Shown here piece after piece: positions 41,601-48,755 of a DNA stretch of 64,000 bases (the stretch's first letter is position 1; every line of letters starts with the position of its first letter). A program made the position numbers and the translations under genes. The stretch spans positions 5,607,501-5,671,500 of the forward strand of contig NZ_CP042331.1 in the NCBI RefSeq assembly GCF_008253865.1, given 5' to 3'. Source of the stretch: Bosea sp. F3-2 (lineage in GTDB: Bacteria; Pseudomonadota; Alphaproteobacteria; Rhizobiales; Beijerinckiaceae). Under the pieces are notes generated by a model. That model ran no database searches. It was not told the DNA's origin and saw nothing but the letters and a program-made list of their open reading frames with translations.

Positions 41601-42659
41601 CGGCTGATGGGCGCGCGGATCGGCAAGGGCGCGGAGATCTCGACCAATCTTTCCGGCCGCTACGATCTCACCGGCATCGGCTCGGGCAACTTCATCGCCG
41701 ACGAGGTCGTCTTCGGCGACGAGGACATGCGCCGCGGCTATATGCGCCTCGACGCAACGCGCACCGGCGAGCAGGTCTTCGTCGGCAATGACGCGGTGGT
41801 GCCGCCCGGTGCCGTCATTCCCGACCGTGTGCTGATCGGCATCAAGTCGAAGCCGCCGGCCAATGACCGGATGCAACCCGGCGACACCTGGTTCGGTTCG
41901 CCGCCGATCAAGCTGCCGACCCGGCAGAAAGTCGATCTCGGTGCCGACTGGACCTACAAGCCCTCCTTCGCCAAGCAGTTCGGACGCGGCGTCTTCGAGG
42001 CGCTGCACACCTCCTTCCCCTCGATGCTGTTCATCACCTTCGGCACGCTCGCGGTCGATCTCGTGCTGCAGCAGAAGATCAACGAGGGCGACTGGCTCGG
42101 GCTCGCGCTGTCCTTCATGGGGGTCGCCGTGGCGATCGCCATCGTGCAGGCGCTGATCTGCGCGGGGGTCAAATGGCTGATGATGGGCGTCTACAAGCCG
42201 GTGATGAAGCCGATGTGGTCGTGGTGGGCGATGCGCACCGAGGCCGTGGCGGTGATGTACTGGGGTCTCGGCGGCAAGGTGCTGTTCGACTATCTGCGCG
42301 GTACGCCGTTCCTGCCCTGGTCTCTGATGCTGTTCGGCGCCAAGTACGGCAAGGGCGTCTGGCTCGACTCGACCGACATCACCGAATTCGACTGCATCAA
42401 GGTCGGCGATTTCTGCACGGTCAATGCCCATTCGGCGCTGCAGACGCATCTCTACGAGGACCGTGTCATGAAGGTCGGCCGGGTGCGGCTGGGCAAGGGC
42501 GTCTGCGTCGGGGCGGGCGCGACGGTGCTCTATGACACCCATGTCGGCGACTACGCCCAGGTCGGGCTTTTGACCGTGATCATGAAGGGCGAGAACCTGC
42601 CGGCGCATACGCGCTGGGAGGGCGCGCCGGCCGTGCCGGCGAAGGCGCCGGCGCACTGA
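38640..42659 (+). CDS. Pls/PosA-family NRPS-like membrane protein
   Basis: A 1339-residue protein with the layout of epsilon-poly-lysine synthetase. (1) Adenylation domain, about residues 35-535: YTSGSTGTPK, FDLSMEEIW, NTYGPTEATV, YRSGDAV. (2) Carrier domain with Ser573 in DLGGHSLL, the 4'-phosphopantetheine site. (3) C-terminal half with about six membrane segments in three blocks, alternating with three left-handed beta-helix acyltransferase-like regions (IGRIKIGKDVSAGASVV; YDLTGIGSGNFIADEV; LGKGVCVGAGATVLYDTHVG). Aligning by eye to GrsA gives a pocket code D-L-E-D-L-G-T-V-V-K; Glu234 and Asp273 suggest a cationic amino acid. Product unknown. It stands alone, with no thioesterase, and has no condensation domain. 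Confidence 0.9.
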   Translation: MNDMTKLLAASDAAGANLLAMLAGEKRPELIRDEVLAEIFAATVAARPDHPALVDRDRRLSYAEVWAQAGRQARGLQLAGVGPGDMVGLWMPRGIDLLVAQIAITRAGAAWVPFDAEAPVERIATCLNDAEAKGIVTCAGWVARAEETERKVWTPEVLAAAPDGHEPPARPAGLTKDHPAYLIYTSGSTGTPKAIVISHRNICHFLRSGNALYGIGPDDVVFQGASVAFDLSMEEIWTPYLVGATLFVASPEMMGDAEKLPAILDEVGVTVIDTVPTLLGILPADVPSLKLILLGGEALPPAIVQKWSKPGRRILNTYGPTEATVVATAAEVVPGETVTIGKPIPNYTAYVVGEDLRLVHPGEQGELLIGGPGVAKGYHGRPELTAEKFIANPFSGLAGEGDPVLYRSGDAVSLDDNGNIVFHGRIDDQIKIRGFRVELGEIESKLADEPGVAQAAVVLRMDDGIERLVAFVVAEPGVAVDGAALRAALREKLPPYMVPAHFEAVGSLPRMVSGKVDRKMLKAAPLTAPSAEGEQEPPRNETEAALLDAAKRVLGAASLPLEADFFIDLGGHSLLAARFISIVRETPAYAGITLQDVYGARTLRAMAELLDERGAATAEDLSFTPPPFMRRFLCGLAQAAVLPVIIGLSTAQWLGVFVTYMIISGEDLPLLGQIGALLGVYIMIIVATGLIAVALKWIVLGRTKPGAYPLWGVYYFRWWFAARVAGLVHIKWLQGTPVMRFYWRLLGAKVGRDVIISDYEAGAIDLIEIGDGASFGSKTTFANGEAIGDKLIIGRIKIGKDVSAGASVVLGHGSVIGDHAEIGDLTAIPPGIHVGEGEIWDGTPGRKIGMVDLAALPPQAEASPGRRVLMTAFHILMLIVLPPVSLLPIFPAFWLFDKIDDFIAGWTEISYLWFLPILTWPTAIGLIAFTVLLMAGLRWAILPRVTSGSYSIHSGFYARKWTVALATEVTLETLSSLFATIYMRAWYRLMGARIGKGAEISTNLSGRYDLTGIGSGNFIADEVVFGDEDMRRGYMRLDATRTGEQVFVGNDAVVPPGAVIPDRVLIGIKSKPPANDRMQPGDTWFGSPPIKLPTRQKVDLGADWTYKPSFAKQFGRGVFEALHTSFPSMLFITFGTLAVDLVLQQKINEGDWLGLALSFMGVAVAIAIVQALICAGVKWLMMGVYKPVMKPMWSWWAMRTEAVAVMYWGLGGKVLFDYLRGTPFLPWSLMLFGAKYGKGVWLDSTDITEFDCIKVGDFCTVNAHSALQTHLYEDRVMKVGRVRLGKGVCVGAGATVLYDTHVGDYAQVGLLTVIMKGENLPAHTRWEGAPAVPAKAPAH

Positions 42660-42671
42660 AGCTGCGGCGGT

Positions 42672-43460
42672 TCAGCGCGCCGGACCCCAGGTCTTTCCTG
42701 CGGGATCGGCGCGGCCTGCCAGCGGCAGCGCCCTTTCCATGCTGCCGAGCTCACGGACTGCGCCCTTGGGCAGGTCTCCGAGCTCGAGTTCGCCGATCCT
42801 GACCCGGATGAGGCGCAGGACTTCGGCCCCGGCGGCTTCCACGATCCGCCTGATCTGCCGGTTGCGGCCTTCGTCGATCACCATCTCGACCCAGGCATTG
42901 CGTTGACCATGGCGCAGCAGCGTGGCCGCGCGGGTCGTCAGGATCTCGCCATCGTCTACAGCTCCTGCCTGCAGACGCGTCATGAAGGCTTCGTCCGGCA
43001 CCCGGTCGATCTGGACGTGATAGGTCTTCTCGACGCCGGAAGTGGGATCGAGGATCTGCTGCGCCCAGCGGGTGTCATTGCTCATGAGCAGCAGTCCCTC
43101 GCTCGCCATGTCGAGCCGCCCGACCGGAGCCAGGAAGGGCAGGTCGAGACCGTCCAGACAGGCATAGACTGTCTGGCGACCGTCGGGGTCGCTGGTCGTG
43201 GTCACCGCGCCGCGCGGTTTGTTGAGCATCAGATAGACACGCCGTGCGGCGGAAACGGCTTGGCCATCGACCCGCAGACGCGCCCGCTGCGGGTCGATGC
43301 GCAATTCCGGATGGAGGGCACGGCGGCCGTCGACTTCGACACGCCCTTCCCGGATCAGCCTCTCGGCCTGGGTGCGCGAGCAATAGCCGAGCTTGGAGAG
43401 GGCGCGGGCAAGGCTGACGCCTGCCGCTGTCCCCGGGGGACGCCTGCGGAAAGGTTGCAT
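42672..43460 (-). CDS. 23S rRNA pseudouridine synthase (RluB/RsuA type)
   Basis: A 262-residue RsuA/RluB-family enzyme that isomerises uridine to pseudouridine in rRNA. The S4 RNA-binding domain (SLARALSKLGYCSRTQAERLIREGRVEVDG) occupies about residues 15-60, and the catalytic Asp is in GRLDMASEGLLLMSND. Which site it modifies (RluB, RluE or RsuA) cannot be settled. The start at 43460 is preferred because the frame upstream to 43637 is not protein-like. Confidence 0.9.
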   Translation of the reverse strand: MQPFRRRPPGTAAGVSLARALSKLGYCSRTQAERLIREGRVEVDGRRALHPELRIDPQRARLRVDGQAVSAARRVYLMLNKPRGAVTTTSDPDGRQTVYACLDGLDLPFLAPVGRLDMASEGLLLMSNDTRWAQQILDPTSGVEKTYHVQIDRVPDEAFMTRLQAGAVDDGEILTTRAATLLRHGQRNAWVEMVIDEGRNRQIRRIVEAAGAEVLRLIRVRIGELELGDLPKGAVRELGSMERALPLAGRADPAGKTWGPAR

Positions 43461-43859
43461 GGTGAGCCTGAGGGTCGATCGCACGGCAGACCCGGCTGGC
43501 CGGAAGGGCTCCCGCGACAGCGGTGCGGCCGTTTGGCCCGCACGCGCCGCAGAGCTCGTCGTCGAGACCGGGCAATGGCGATGATGGGTGATCTGGTTAT
43601 CTGTGGCTTGGCGCCGCAAATGCGCTGGCAGGCTCAAGCCGGCTCAACCCCGAAACCGCGATCAGGCGGCTCGGGGCTAGAATCCCGCGATGATGGGGCT
43701 CCCGGGGCGCCAGGAGCGCGAGGGGCAGGGCGACGGGCGGCTCATGATGGCGCTTGAAGCGGGCGAGGCTCTGCCTTGTCAATGGGCGCGCGCAGCCGGG
43801 CGGGGTTTCGCCGCGAACCGATCCGGCTTAAGAGCCGATACGCAACCCATCGGGCTCCC
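43461..43859. other. Gap with no gene recognised
   Basis: 399 bases between the pseudouridine synthase and aroC. Frames exist on both strands but none has protein-like composition or a ribosome site. No repeat of families A-D is present. It probably holds the two divergent promoters. Confidence 0.5.
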
Positions 43860-44978
43860 ATGTCGCACAACAGCTTCGGCCATCTCTTCCGCGTCACCAC
43901 CTTCGGCGAGAGCCACGGCCCGGCCATCGGCTGCGTCGTCGACGGCTGCCCGCCGCTGATCCCGCTGACGGAAGCCGACATTCAGGGCGATCTCGACCGG
44001 CGCCGTCCCGGCCAGTCGCGCTTCACGACGCAGCGCCAGGAGCCGGATCAGGTCCGCATCGTCTCCGGCGTCTTCGCCCGGGAGAGCGACGGCGTGCAGG
44101 TGACGACCGGCACCTCGATCGGGCTCCTGATCGACAATGTCGACCAGCGCTCGAAGGACTATTCCGACATCAAGGACAAGTACCGGCCCGGCCATGCCGA
44201 TTTCACCTATGACGTGAAATACGGCATCCGCGACTATCGCGGCGGCGGGAGGTCTTCGGCGCGCGAGACGGCGATGCGCGTCGCCGCCGGCGCCATCGCC
44301 CGCAAGGTCGTGCCGGGCATGGTGGTGCGCGGCGCGCTCGTCCAGATGGGCCCACACAAGATCGACCGCGCCAACTGGGATTGGGAGGAGGTCGGCCGCA
44401 ACCCCTTCTTCTGCCCGGATGCGAAGGCCGCGGCCTTCTTCGCCGATTATCTCGATGGCGTCCGCAAGGCCGGCTCCTCGATCGGTGCGGTGCTCGAAAT
44501 CGTCGCCGAGGGCGTGCCGGCGGGGCTGGGCGCGCCGATCTATGGCAAGCTCGATGCCGAGATCGCTGCGGCGCTGATGAGCATCAACGCCGTCAAGGGC
44601 GTGGAAATCGGCGAGGGCTTCGGCGCGGCCGAGCTTTCCGGCGAGGAGAACGCCGACGAGATGCGTGCCGGCAATGACGGGCGCCCGCTCTTTCTCTCCA
44701 ACCATGCCGGCGGCATCCTCGGCGGTATCTCGACCGGCCAGCCGATCGTCGCCCGTTTCGCGGTGAAGCCGACCTCCTCGATCCTGGCGACGCGCGCGAC
44801 CGTGACGCGAACGGGTGGCGAGGCGGAGATGTTCACCAAGGGACGCCACGACCCCTGTGTGGGCATCCGCGCCGTGCCGGTCGGCGAGGCGATGGTCGCC
44901 TGCGTGCTGGCGGACCAGTATCTGCGCCATCGGGGGCAGGTGGGTGTGGTGGAGCCGCGCTGGCCGTTTCAAGAGTAA
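43860..44978 (+). CDS. aroC: Chorismate synthase
   Basis: A 372-residue AroC that removes phosphate from EPSP to give chorismate with reduced FMN. FGESHGPAIGCVVDGCPP, the RRRPGQSRFTTQR loop and the RGGGRSSARET motif are intact. Length is typical. The start at 43860 (MSHNSFGHLF) is the family start, though the frame is open from 43776. It stands alone, with a family B repeat downstream. Confidence 0.96.
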   Translation: MSHNSFGHLFRVTTFGESHGPAIGCVVDGCPPLIPLTEADIQGDLDRRRPGQSRFTTQRQEPDQVRIVSGVFARESDGVQVTTGTSIGLLIDNVDQRSKDYSDIKDKYRPGHADFTYDVKYGIRDYRGGGRSSARETAMRVAAGAIARKVVPGMVVRGALVQMGPHKIDRANWDWEEVGRNPFFCPDAKAAAFFADYLDGVRKAGSSIGAVLEIVAEGVPAGLGAPIYGKLDAEIAAALMSINAVKGVEIGEGFGAAELSGEENADEMRAGNDGRPLFLSNHAGGILGGISTGQPIVARFAVKPTSSILATRATVTRTGGEAEMFTKGRHDPCVGIRAVPVGEAMVACVLADQYLRHRGQVGVVEPRWPFQE

Positions 44979-44983
44979 GCTGC

Positions 44984-45087
44984 GTCATTCTCGGGCCGCG
45001 CAGCGGACCCGACAATCTCTTGCCGGAGGGGCTGCGGGTCAGAGAGCTTCCTTGTCAGGACATGCTCGGGTCAAGCCCGAGTATGAC
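44984..45087. repeat. Intergenic palindromic repeat, family B (copy 4)
   Basis: Starts GTCATTCTCGGGCCGCGC and ends GGGTCAAGCCCGAGTATGAC. It fills most of the gap between aroC and the ribB-like gene. Confidence 0.7.
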
Positions 45088-45170
45088 GCCTTGGATCATG
45101 CATTTCAGCAATACTGAAAATGCGCCTGTGCTTCATTGCGGATGAAGGGCAGCCGTATTAGCTTGTCGGC

Positions 45171-46448
45171 ATGAAGCTCGACGTCTGGCTCCGGCAGAAC
45201 AAGATCGCGCGCAGCGCCTTCGCCAAGCAGGTTGGCCTGTCGCCGGCCAGCGTGACCGCGCTGTGCAACGATCCGGCCGCCTGGATCTCCCGCGAAAGCG
45301 CCGAGCGCATCGCCGCTGCCACCGGCGGCGCCGTCACCCCCAATGATTTCCTCGGCCTGTCAGGGCCGCGTGAGGCTGCCATGAACAAAGTCGCCGAGAC
45401 CATCGAAGCCTTCGCTCGCGGCGAGATCGTCATCGTCACCGATGACGACGATCGCGAGAACGAGGGCGATCTCATCGTCGCCGCTTCGCTCTGCACGCCG
45501 GAGAAGATGGCGTTCATCATCCGCAACACCTGCGGCATCGTCTGCGCGCCGCTGACGGCCGCCGAGGCCCGGCGCCTGCGGCTCGACCCGATGGTGTCCT
45601 CGAACGACGCTCCGCTCGGCACGGCCTTCACCATCACCGTCGACGTCAAGCACGGGCTCACCACCGGCATTTCGGCCGAGCAGCGCACCAACACCGTGCG
45701 CGCCCTCGCCAACGGCAATATGGGCGCGGCCGATTTCGTGCGGCCGGGCCATGTCTTCCCGCTGATCGCCAAGGATGGCGGCGTGCTGATGCGCTCCGGG
45801 CATACGGAAGCCGCCGTCGACCTGTGCAAGCTCGCCGACCTGCCGCCGGTCGGCGTCATCTGCGAGCTCGCCAACGATGATGGCACCGTGATGAAGGGCG
45901 CGCAGATCACCGCTTTCGCCGAGAAGCACGGGCTGAAGCAGATCACCGTCGCCGACCTGATCGCCTATCGCCAGTTGCGCGAGAAGCTGGTCGAGCGGGT
46001 GCATTCCTTCCCGGTCAAGACCGAGTTCGGCGAGATGACCGGCCATGTCTACATCACGCCCTTCGACAACACCCAGCATTTCGCCTTCGTCATGGGCAAG
46101 CTCGGCGACGGCGAGAAGGTGCCGGCCAGGCTGCATCGCGCCGATGTCGTCGCCGACGTGCTCCGCGGCGCCGGCTCGATCCAATGCGCGCTGCGGCGCT
46201 TCCAGCAGGAAGGCCGGGGTGTCTTGGTTTATCTGCGCGACGGCAGCGCCGGCGTGCCGATCAAGAGCGTCGAGGACGAGAACTCCGATGCGCTGCGCAG
46301 CCAGCAATGGCGCGAAGTCGGGCTCGGCGCGCAGATCCTGCGTGACCTCGGTGTCAGCTCGATCGTCAACCTCGCCTCCTCGCCGCGCTCCTTCGTGGGG
46401 CTCGGCGGCTTCGGCATCGAGATCGCGGAGACGGCGCCGCTGGAGTGA
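45171..46448 (+). CDS. ribB: HTH-RibB-RibX fusion (DHBP synthase)
   Basis: A 425-residue three-part protein. Residues 1-62 form a Cro/C1-like helix-turn-helix (AFAKQVGLSPASVTALCN, ERIAAATGGAVTPNDFLG). Residues 71-275 are 3,4-dihydroxy-2-butanone-4-phosphate synthase with DDDDRENEGDL and RSGHTEA, which makes the four-carbon unit of riboflavin from ribulose-5-phosphate. The C-terminal part (about 280-425) resembles GTP cyclohydrolase II but the zinc cysteine motif (CX2GX8CXC) is absent: the region reads LHRADVVADVLRG. This is the RibX-like, GCHII-inactive form. An internal in-frame ATG at 45381 (MNKVAET) could give protein without the HTH. Confidence 0.88.
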   Translation: MKLDVWLRQNKIARSAFAKQVGLSPASVTALCNDPAAWISRESAERIAAATGGAVTPNDFLGLSGPREAAMNKVAETIEAFARGEIVIVTDDDDRENEGDLIVAASLCTPEKMAFIIRNTCGIVCAPLTAAEARRLRLDPMVSSNDAPLGTAFTITVDVKHGLTTGISAEQRTNTVRALANGNMGAADFVRPGHVFPLIAKDGGVLMRSGHTEAAVDLCKLADLPPVGVICELANDDGTVMKGAQITAFAEKHGLKQITVADLIAYRQLREKLVERVHSFPVKTEFGEMTGHVYITPFDNTQHFAFVMGKLGDGEKVPARLHRADVVADVLRGAGSIQCALRRFQQEGRGVLVYLRDGSAGVPIKSVEDENSDALRSQQWREVGLGAQILRDLGVSSIVNLASSPRSFVGLGGFGIEIAETAPLE

Positions 46449-46455
46449 GGTGCGG

Positions 46456-47385
46456 TCAGGCGCCCATCAGCGCTCCGACATGGGCGGCCGTCGATCTCGC
46501 CAACGCGTCGAGATCGTAGCCGCCCTCGAGCACGGAGACGATGCGGCCGCCGGCGTGCTTGTCGGCGATGTCCATCAGTTTCTGCGTCGCCCAGGCGAAA
46601 TCGGTTTCGCGTAGGTTGAGACTGGCGAGCGGATCGCGCCAATGCGCGTCGAAGCCGGCCGAGATCACGACGAGATCGGGGCGGAAGGCATCAAGGCGAG
46701 GCAGGATCGCGATCTCGAAGGCCTCGCGGAATTCATCCGATCCCTCCCCGGGGCGCAGGGGAGCATTCACGATCGTGCCGTGCGCGCCGCGCTCCGAGGC
46801 CGCGCCGGTGCCGGGATAGAGCGGCATCTCGTGGGTGGAGGCGTAGAGGACGCTCGCATCCTCCCAGAAGATATCCTGCGTACCGTTGCCGTGATGGACG
46901 TCCCAATCGACGATGGCGACGCGCGCGGCGCCGTGGGCCTTCTGCGCATGGCGGGCGGCAATCGCGGCGTGGTTGAAGAAGCAGAAGCCCATGGCGCGGT
47001 CGCGCTCGGCATGGTGGCCGGGCGGGCGCATGGCGACGAAGGCATTGCGGGCGGTGCCGCCCATAACCTCGTCCACGGCAGCGGTTGCGCCGCCGACGGC
47101 ACGCATCACGGCTTCGACCGTGCCGGGGGACATGAAGGTGTCGCCATCGACCTGGACGAAGCCGGAAGCCGGGCTCGAATCGATCAGCGCCTGGGCGTAG
47201 GAGGCGGGGTGGCAGAGCGTCACCTGTTCGAGCGTGCCGAGCGGCGCCTCGACCCGAATCAGTGCCGCGAAACGCTCCGCTTCCAGAGCCTGGTCGACGG
47301 CTTTCAGTCGCTCGGCACGCTCGGGGTGGCCGGGCGGCATGGCATGGCCGAAGCCGGCCGGATGGGTGATCAAAAGCGTGGTCAA
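46456..47385 (-). CDS. Histone deacetylase-family (acetylpolyamine-type) hydrolase
   Basis: A 309-residue zinc hydrolase of the arginase/deacetylase fold. HPERAERLKAVDQAL, RPPGHHAE, DWDVHHGNGTQDIFW (zinc Asp/His) and SAGFDAHWRDPLASL are all present. Bacterial members deacetylate acetylated polyamines, small amides or, rarely, proteins. The specific substrate is unknown. It is convergent with the ribB fusion gene, with seven bases between. Confidence 0.92.
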   Translation of the reverse strand: MTTLLITHPAGFGHAMPPGHPERAERLKAVDQALEAERFAALIRVEAPLGTLEQVTLCHPASYAQALIDSSPASGFVQVDGDTFMSPGTVEAVMRAVGGATAAVDEVMGGTARNAFVAMRPPGHHAERDRAMGFCFFNHAAIAARHAQKAHGAARVAIVDWDVHHGNGTQDIFWEDASVLYASTHEMPLYPGTGAASERGAHGTIVNAPLRPGEGSDEFREAFEIAILPRLDAFRPDLVVISAGFDAHWRDPLASLNLRETDFAWATQKLMDIADKHAGGRIVSVLEGGYDLDALARSTAAHVGALMGA

Positions 47386-47607
47386 GCGAGGTTATCCAAG
47401 CGATTGCGGTCAAAGTGACGCAAAGCGTGACCGCTTTGCCACGCCTGCGCACCATCCGAGCGTCACAAAGGGAACTCGATTGCGCCATGCCGGTTTGGGG
47501 CCTAGTGCTTCGCCAGACCGTCGCCCCGCGGTTATGGCTTGGGCGATACGAAGCGTTAACTTTTGATTCATCATAAAGGCTGCCTTCGGGTCGCTCTGGT
47601 GGAGACT

Positions 47608-48204
47608 ATGAAGAAGACCGTTTTCGTTGCCTTGGCGCTGTCGTCCCTTCTGGGCGCCTGCCAGTATAAGAGCGTGGCCGCTCCGGAGCTGTCAGCCCGC
47701 GACGCGGAATATATCGCGCTCGTCCCCAAGTTCGATACTTACCTGCCTTATCTTCCGTATGAGATTGCCGATCCGACCGGCCAGCCGCCCGGCACGATCT
47801 ACATCGATACGAAGGAGAAGTTCCTCTATCTCGTCCTGCCGAACAAGAAGGCGATCCGCTACGGCGTCGCCACCGGCGAGGAAGCCTATGGCTGGACCGG
47901 CGAGGCCGTGGTGCAACGCAAGGCCGAATGGCCGCGCTGGACGCCGCCGGCCGAGATGGTCAAGCGCTGGCCGCATCTGAAGCCGGTCGCCGGCGGCCTC
48001 GCGGGAGGCCCCGACAACCCGCTCGGCGCGCGTGCTCTCTACCTCTACCAGAATGGTCAGGATACGCTCTATCGCATCCACGGCACCAACGAGCCGGAGA
48101 CGATCGGCCGCTCGGCTTCGTCCGGCTGCATCCGGATGCGCAACATCGACGTGATCGACCTCTTCAACCGCGTTCCCGCAGGGGCGAAGGTCGTTGTCAT
48201 CTGA
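47608..48204 (+). CDS. L,D-transpeptidase lipoprotein
   Basis: A 198-residue YkuD-type L,D-transpeptidase that would link peptidoglycan stems 3-3 or attach a lipoprotein. A lipobox LLGAC at residues 14-18 marks a lipoprotein anchor. The catalytic motif HGTN...SSGCIRM is intact. The start at 47608 has GGTGGAG just upstream. A family of such enzymes is usual in Hyphomicrobiales, which grow from the pole. A terminator follows at 48234-48259. Confidence 0.93.
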   Translation: MKKTVFVALALSSLLGACQYKSVAAPELSARDAEYIALVPKFDTYLPYLPYEIADPTGQPPGTIYIDTKEKFLYLVLPNKKAIRYGVATGEEAYGWTGEAVVQRKAEWPRWTPPAEMVKRWPHLKPVAGGLAGGPDNPLGARALYLYQNGQDTLYRIHGTNEPETIGRSASSGCIRMRNIDVIDLFNRVPAGAKVVVI

Positions 48205-48233
48205 GCTTCGACGGTAGACTTCAGGTATTCGAG

Positions 48234-48259
48234 CGGGCGGCCTTCGGGTCGCCCGTTTT
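48234..48259 (+). terminator. Rho-independent terminator of the L,D-transpeptidase gene
   Basis: GGGCGGCC pairs with GGTCGCCC (one G-T pair) around TTCG and is followed by GTTTTC, 30 bases after the stop codon. Confidence 0.8.
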
Positions 48260-48279
48260 CGTTACGGGTGGCCGGCACG

Positions 48280-48314
48280 AAAAAGGCCGGTGGGAGCAGG
48301 GCTCCGCACCGGCC
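48280..48314 (-). terminator. Rho-independent terminator of the small gene at 48340-48549
   Basis: Read on the minus strand, GGCCGGT-G-CGGAGC pairs with GCTCCC-ACCGGCC and is followed by TTTTTC. It lies just downstream of the small minus-strand gene, which supports that gene being transcribed. Confidence 0.75.
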
Positions 48315-48339
48315 AGTTTAGGGTCTCGAAGGGGAGGCT

Positions 48340-48549
48340 TCAGTCGTCGAAACCGTGGCGGAGCACGCCGGGGAGTTCGATCCTGCGTGCCTCGCCGTGT
48401 TTCCTCAACGCGCCCGACAGCTGCCTGGTTCCCGCAGCGACCGCCTGAATCGCGATCGGGCGGAAATGTGCGGTGTAGGTCTTGCGTGCCGTGGCATCGT
48501 GAAAACCCTCGCGCATCTGCATCTGGGGACGGGCGTCGTGTTGAAACAT
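48340..48549 (-). CDS. Small basic hypothetical protein
   Basis: A 69-residue protein (MFQHDARPQMQMREGFHDAT...) with a basic helical C-terminal half, RQLSGALRKHGEARRIELPG and LRHGFDD, loosely like DUF1127 proteins. An AGGAG ribosome site lies unusually close, two bases, to the ATG. A terminator at 48280-48314 follows. Function unknown. It lies in the 551-base gap between the L,D-transpeptidase and the transaminase. Confidence 0.6.
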   Translation of the reverse strand: MFQHDARPQMQMREGFHDATARKTYTAHFRPIAIQAVAAGTRQLSGALRKHGEARRIELPGVLRHGFDD

Positions 48550-48701
48550 GGCTCCTGACTCTCTGATGACCTGACGCCGGGGCTCACGCCGCCGACCGCT
48601 CGAAACTGCCCATGGATCAGGACGAGGCCGGGGCGCGTCTGTGATTTGTTCGTGGCGATCTCGGGCCGGGAGCGGTTTCGGCCACATTGATGAACGAAAG
48701 C

Positions 48702-48731
48702 AAAAAGGCCGGGCGATCGCCGCCCGGCCTT
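48702..48731 (-). terminator. Rho-independent terminator of the transaminase gene
   Basis: AAGGCCGGGC pairs with GCCCGGCCTT around a 7-base loop; on the minus strand it is followed by TTTTTGC. It lies 25 bases past the transaminase stop. Confidence 0.82.
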
Positions 48732-48755
48732 CCAAATCTCTCACATGCCGTGATC

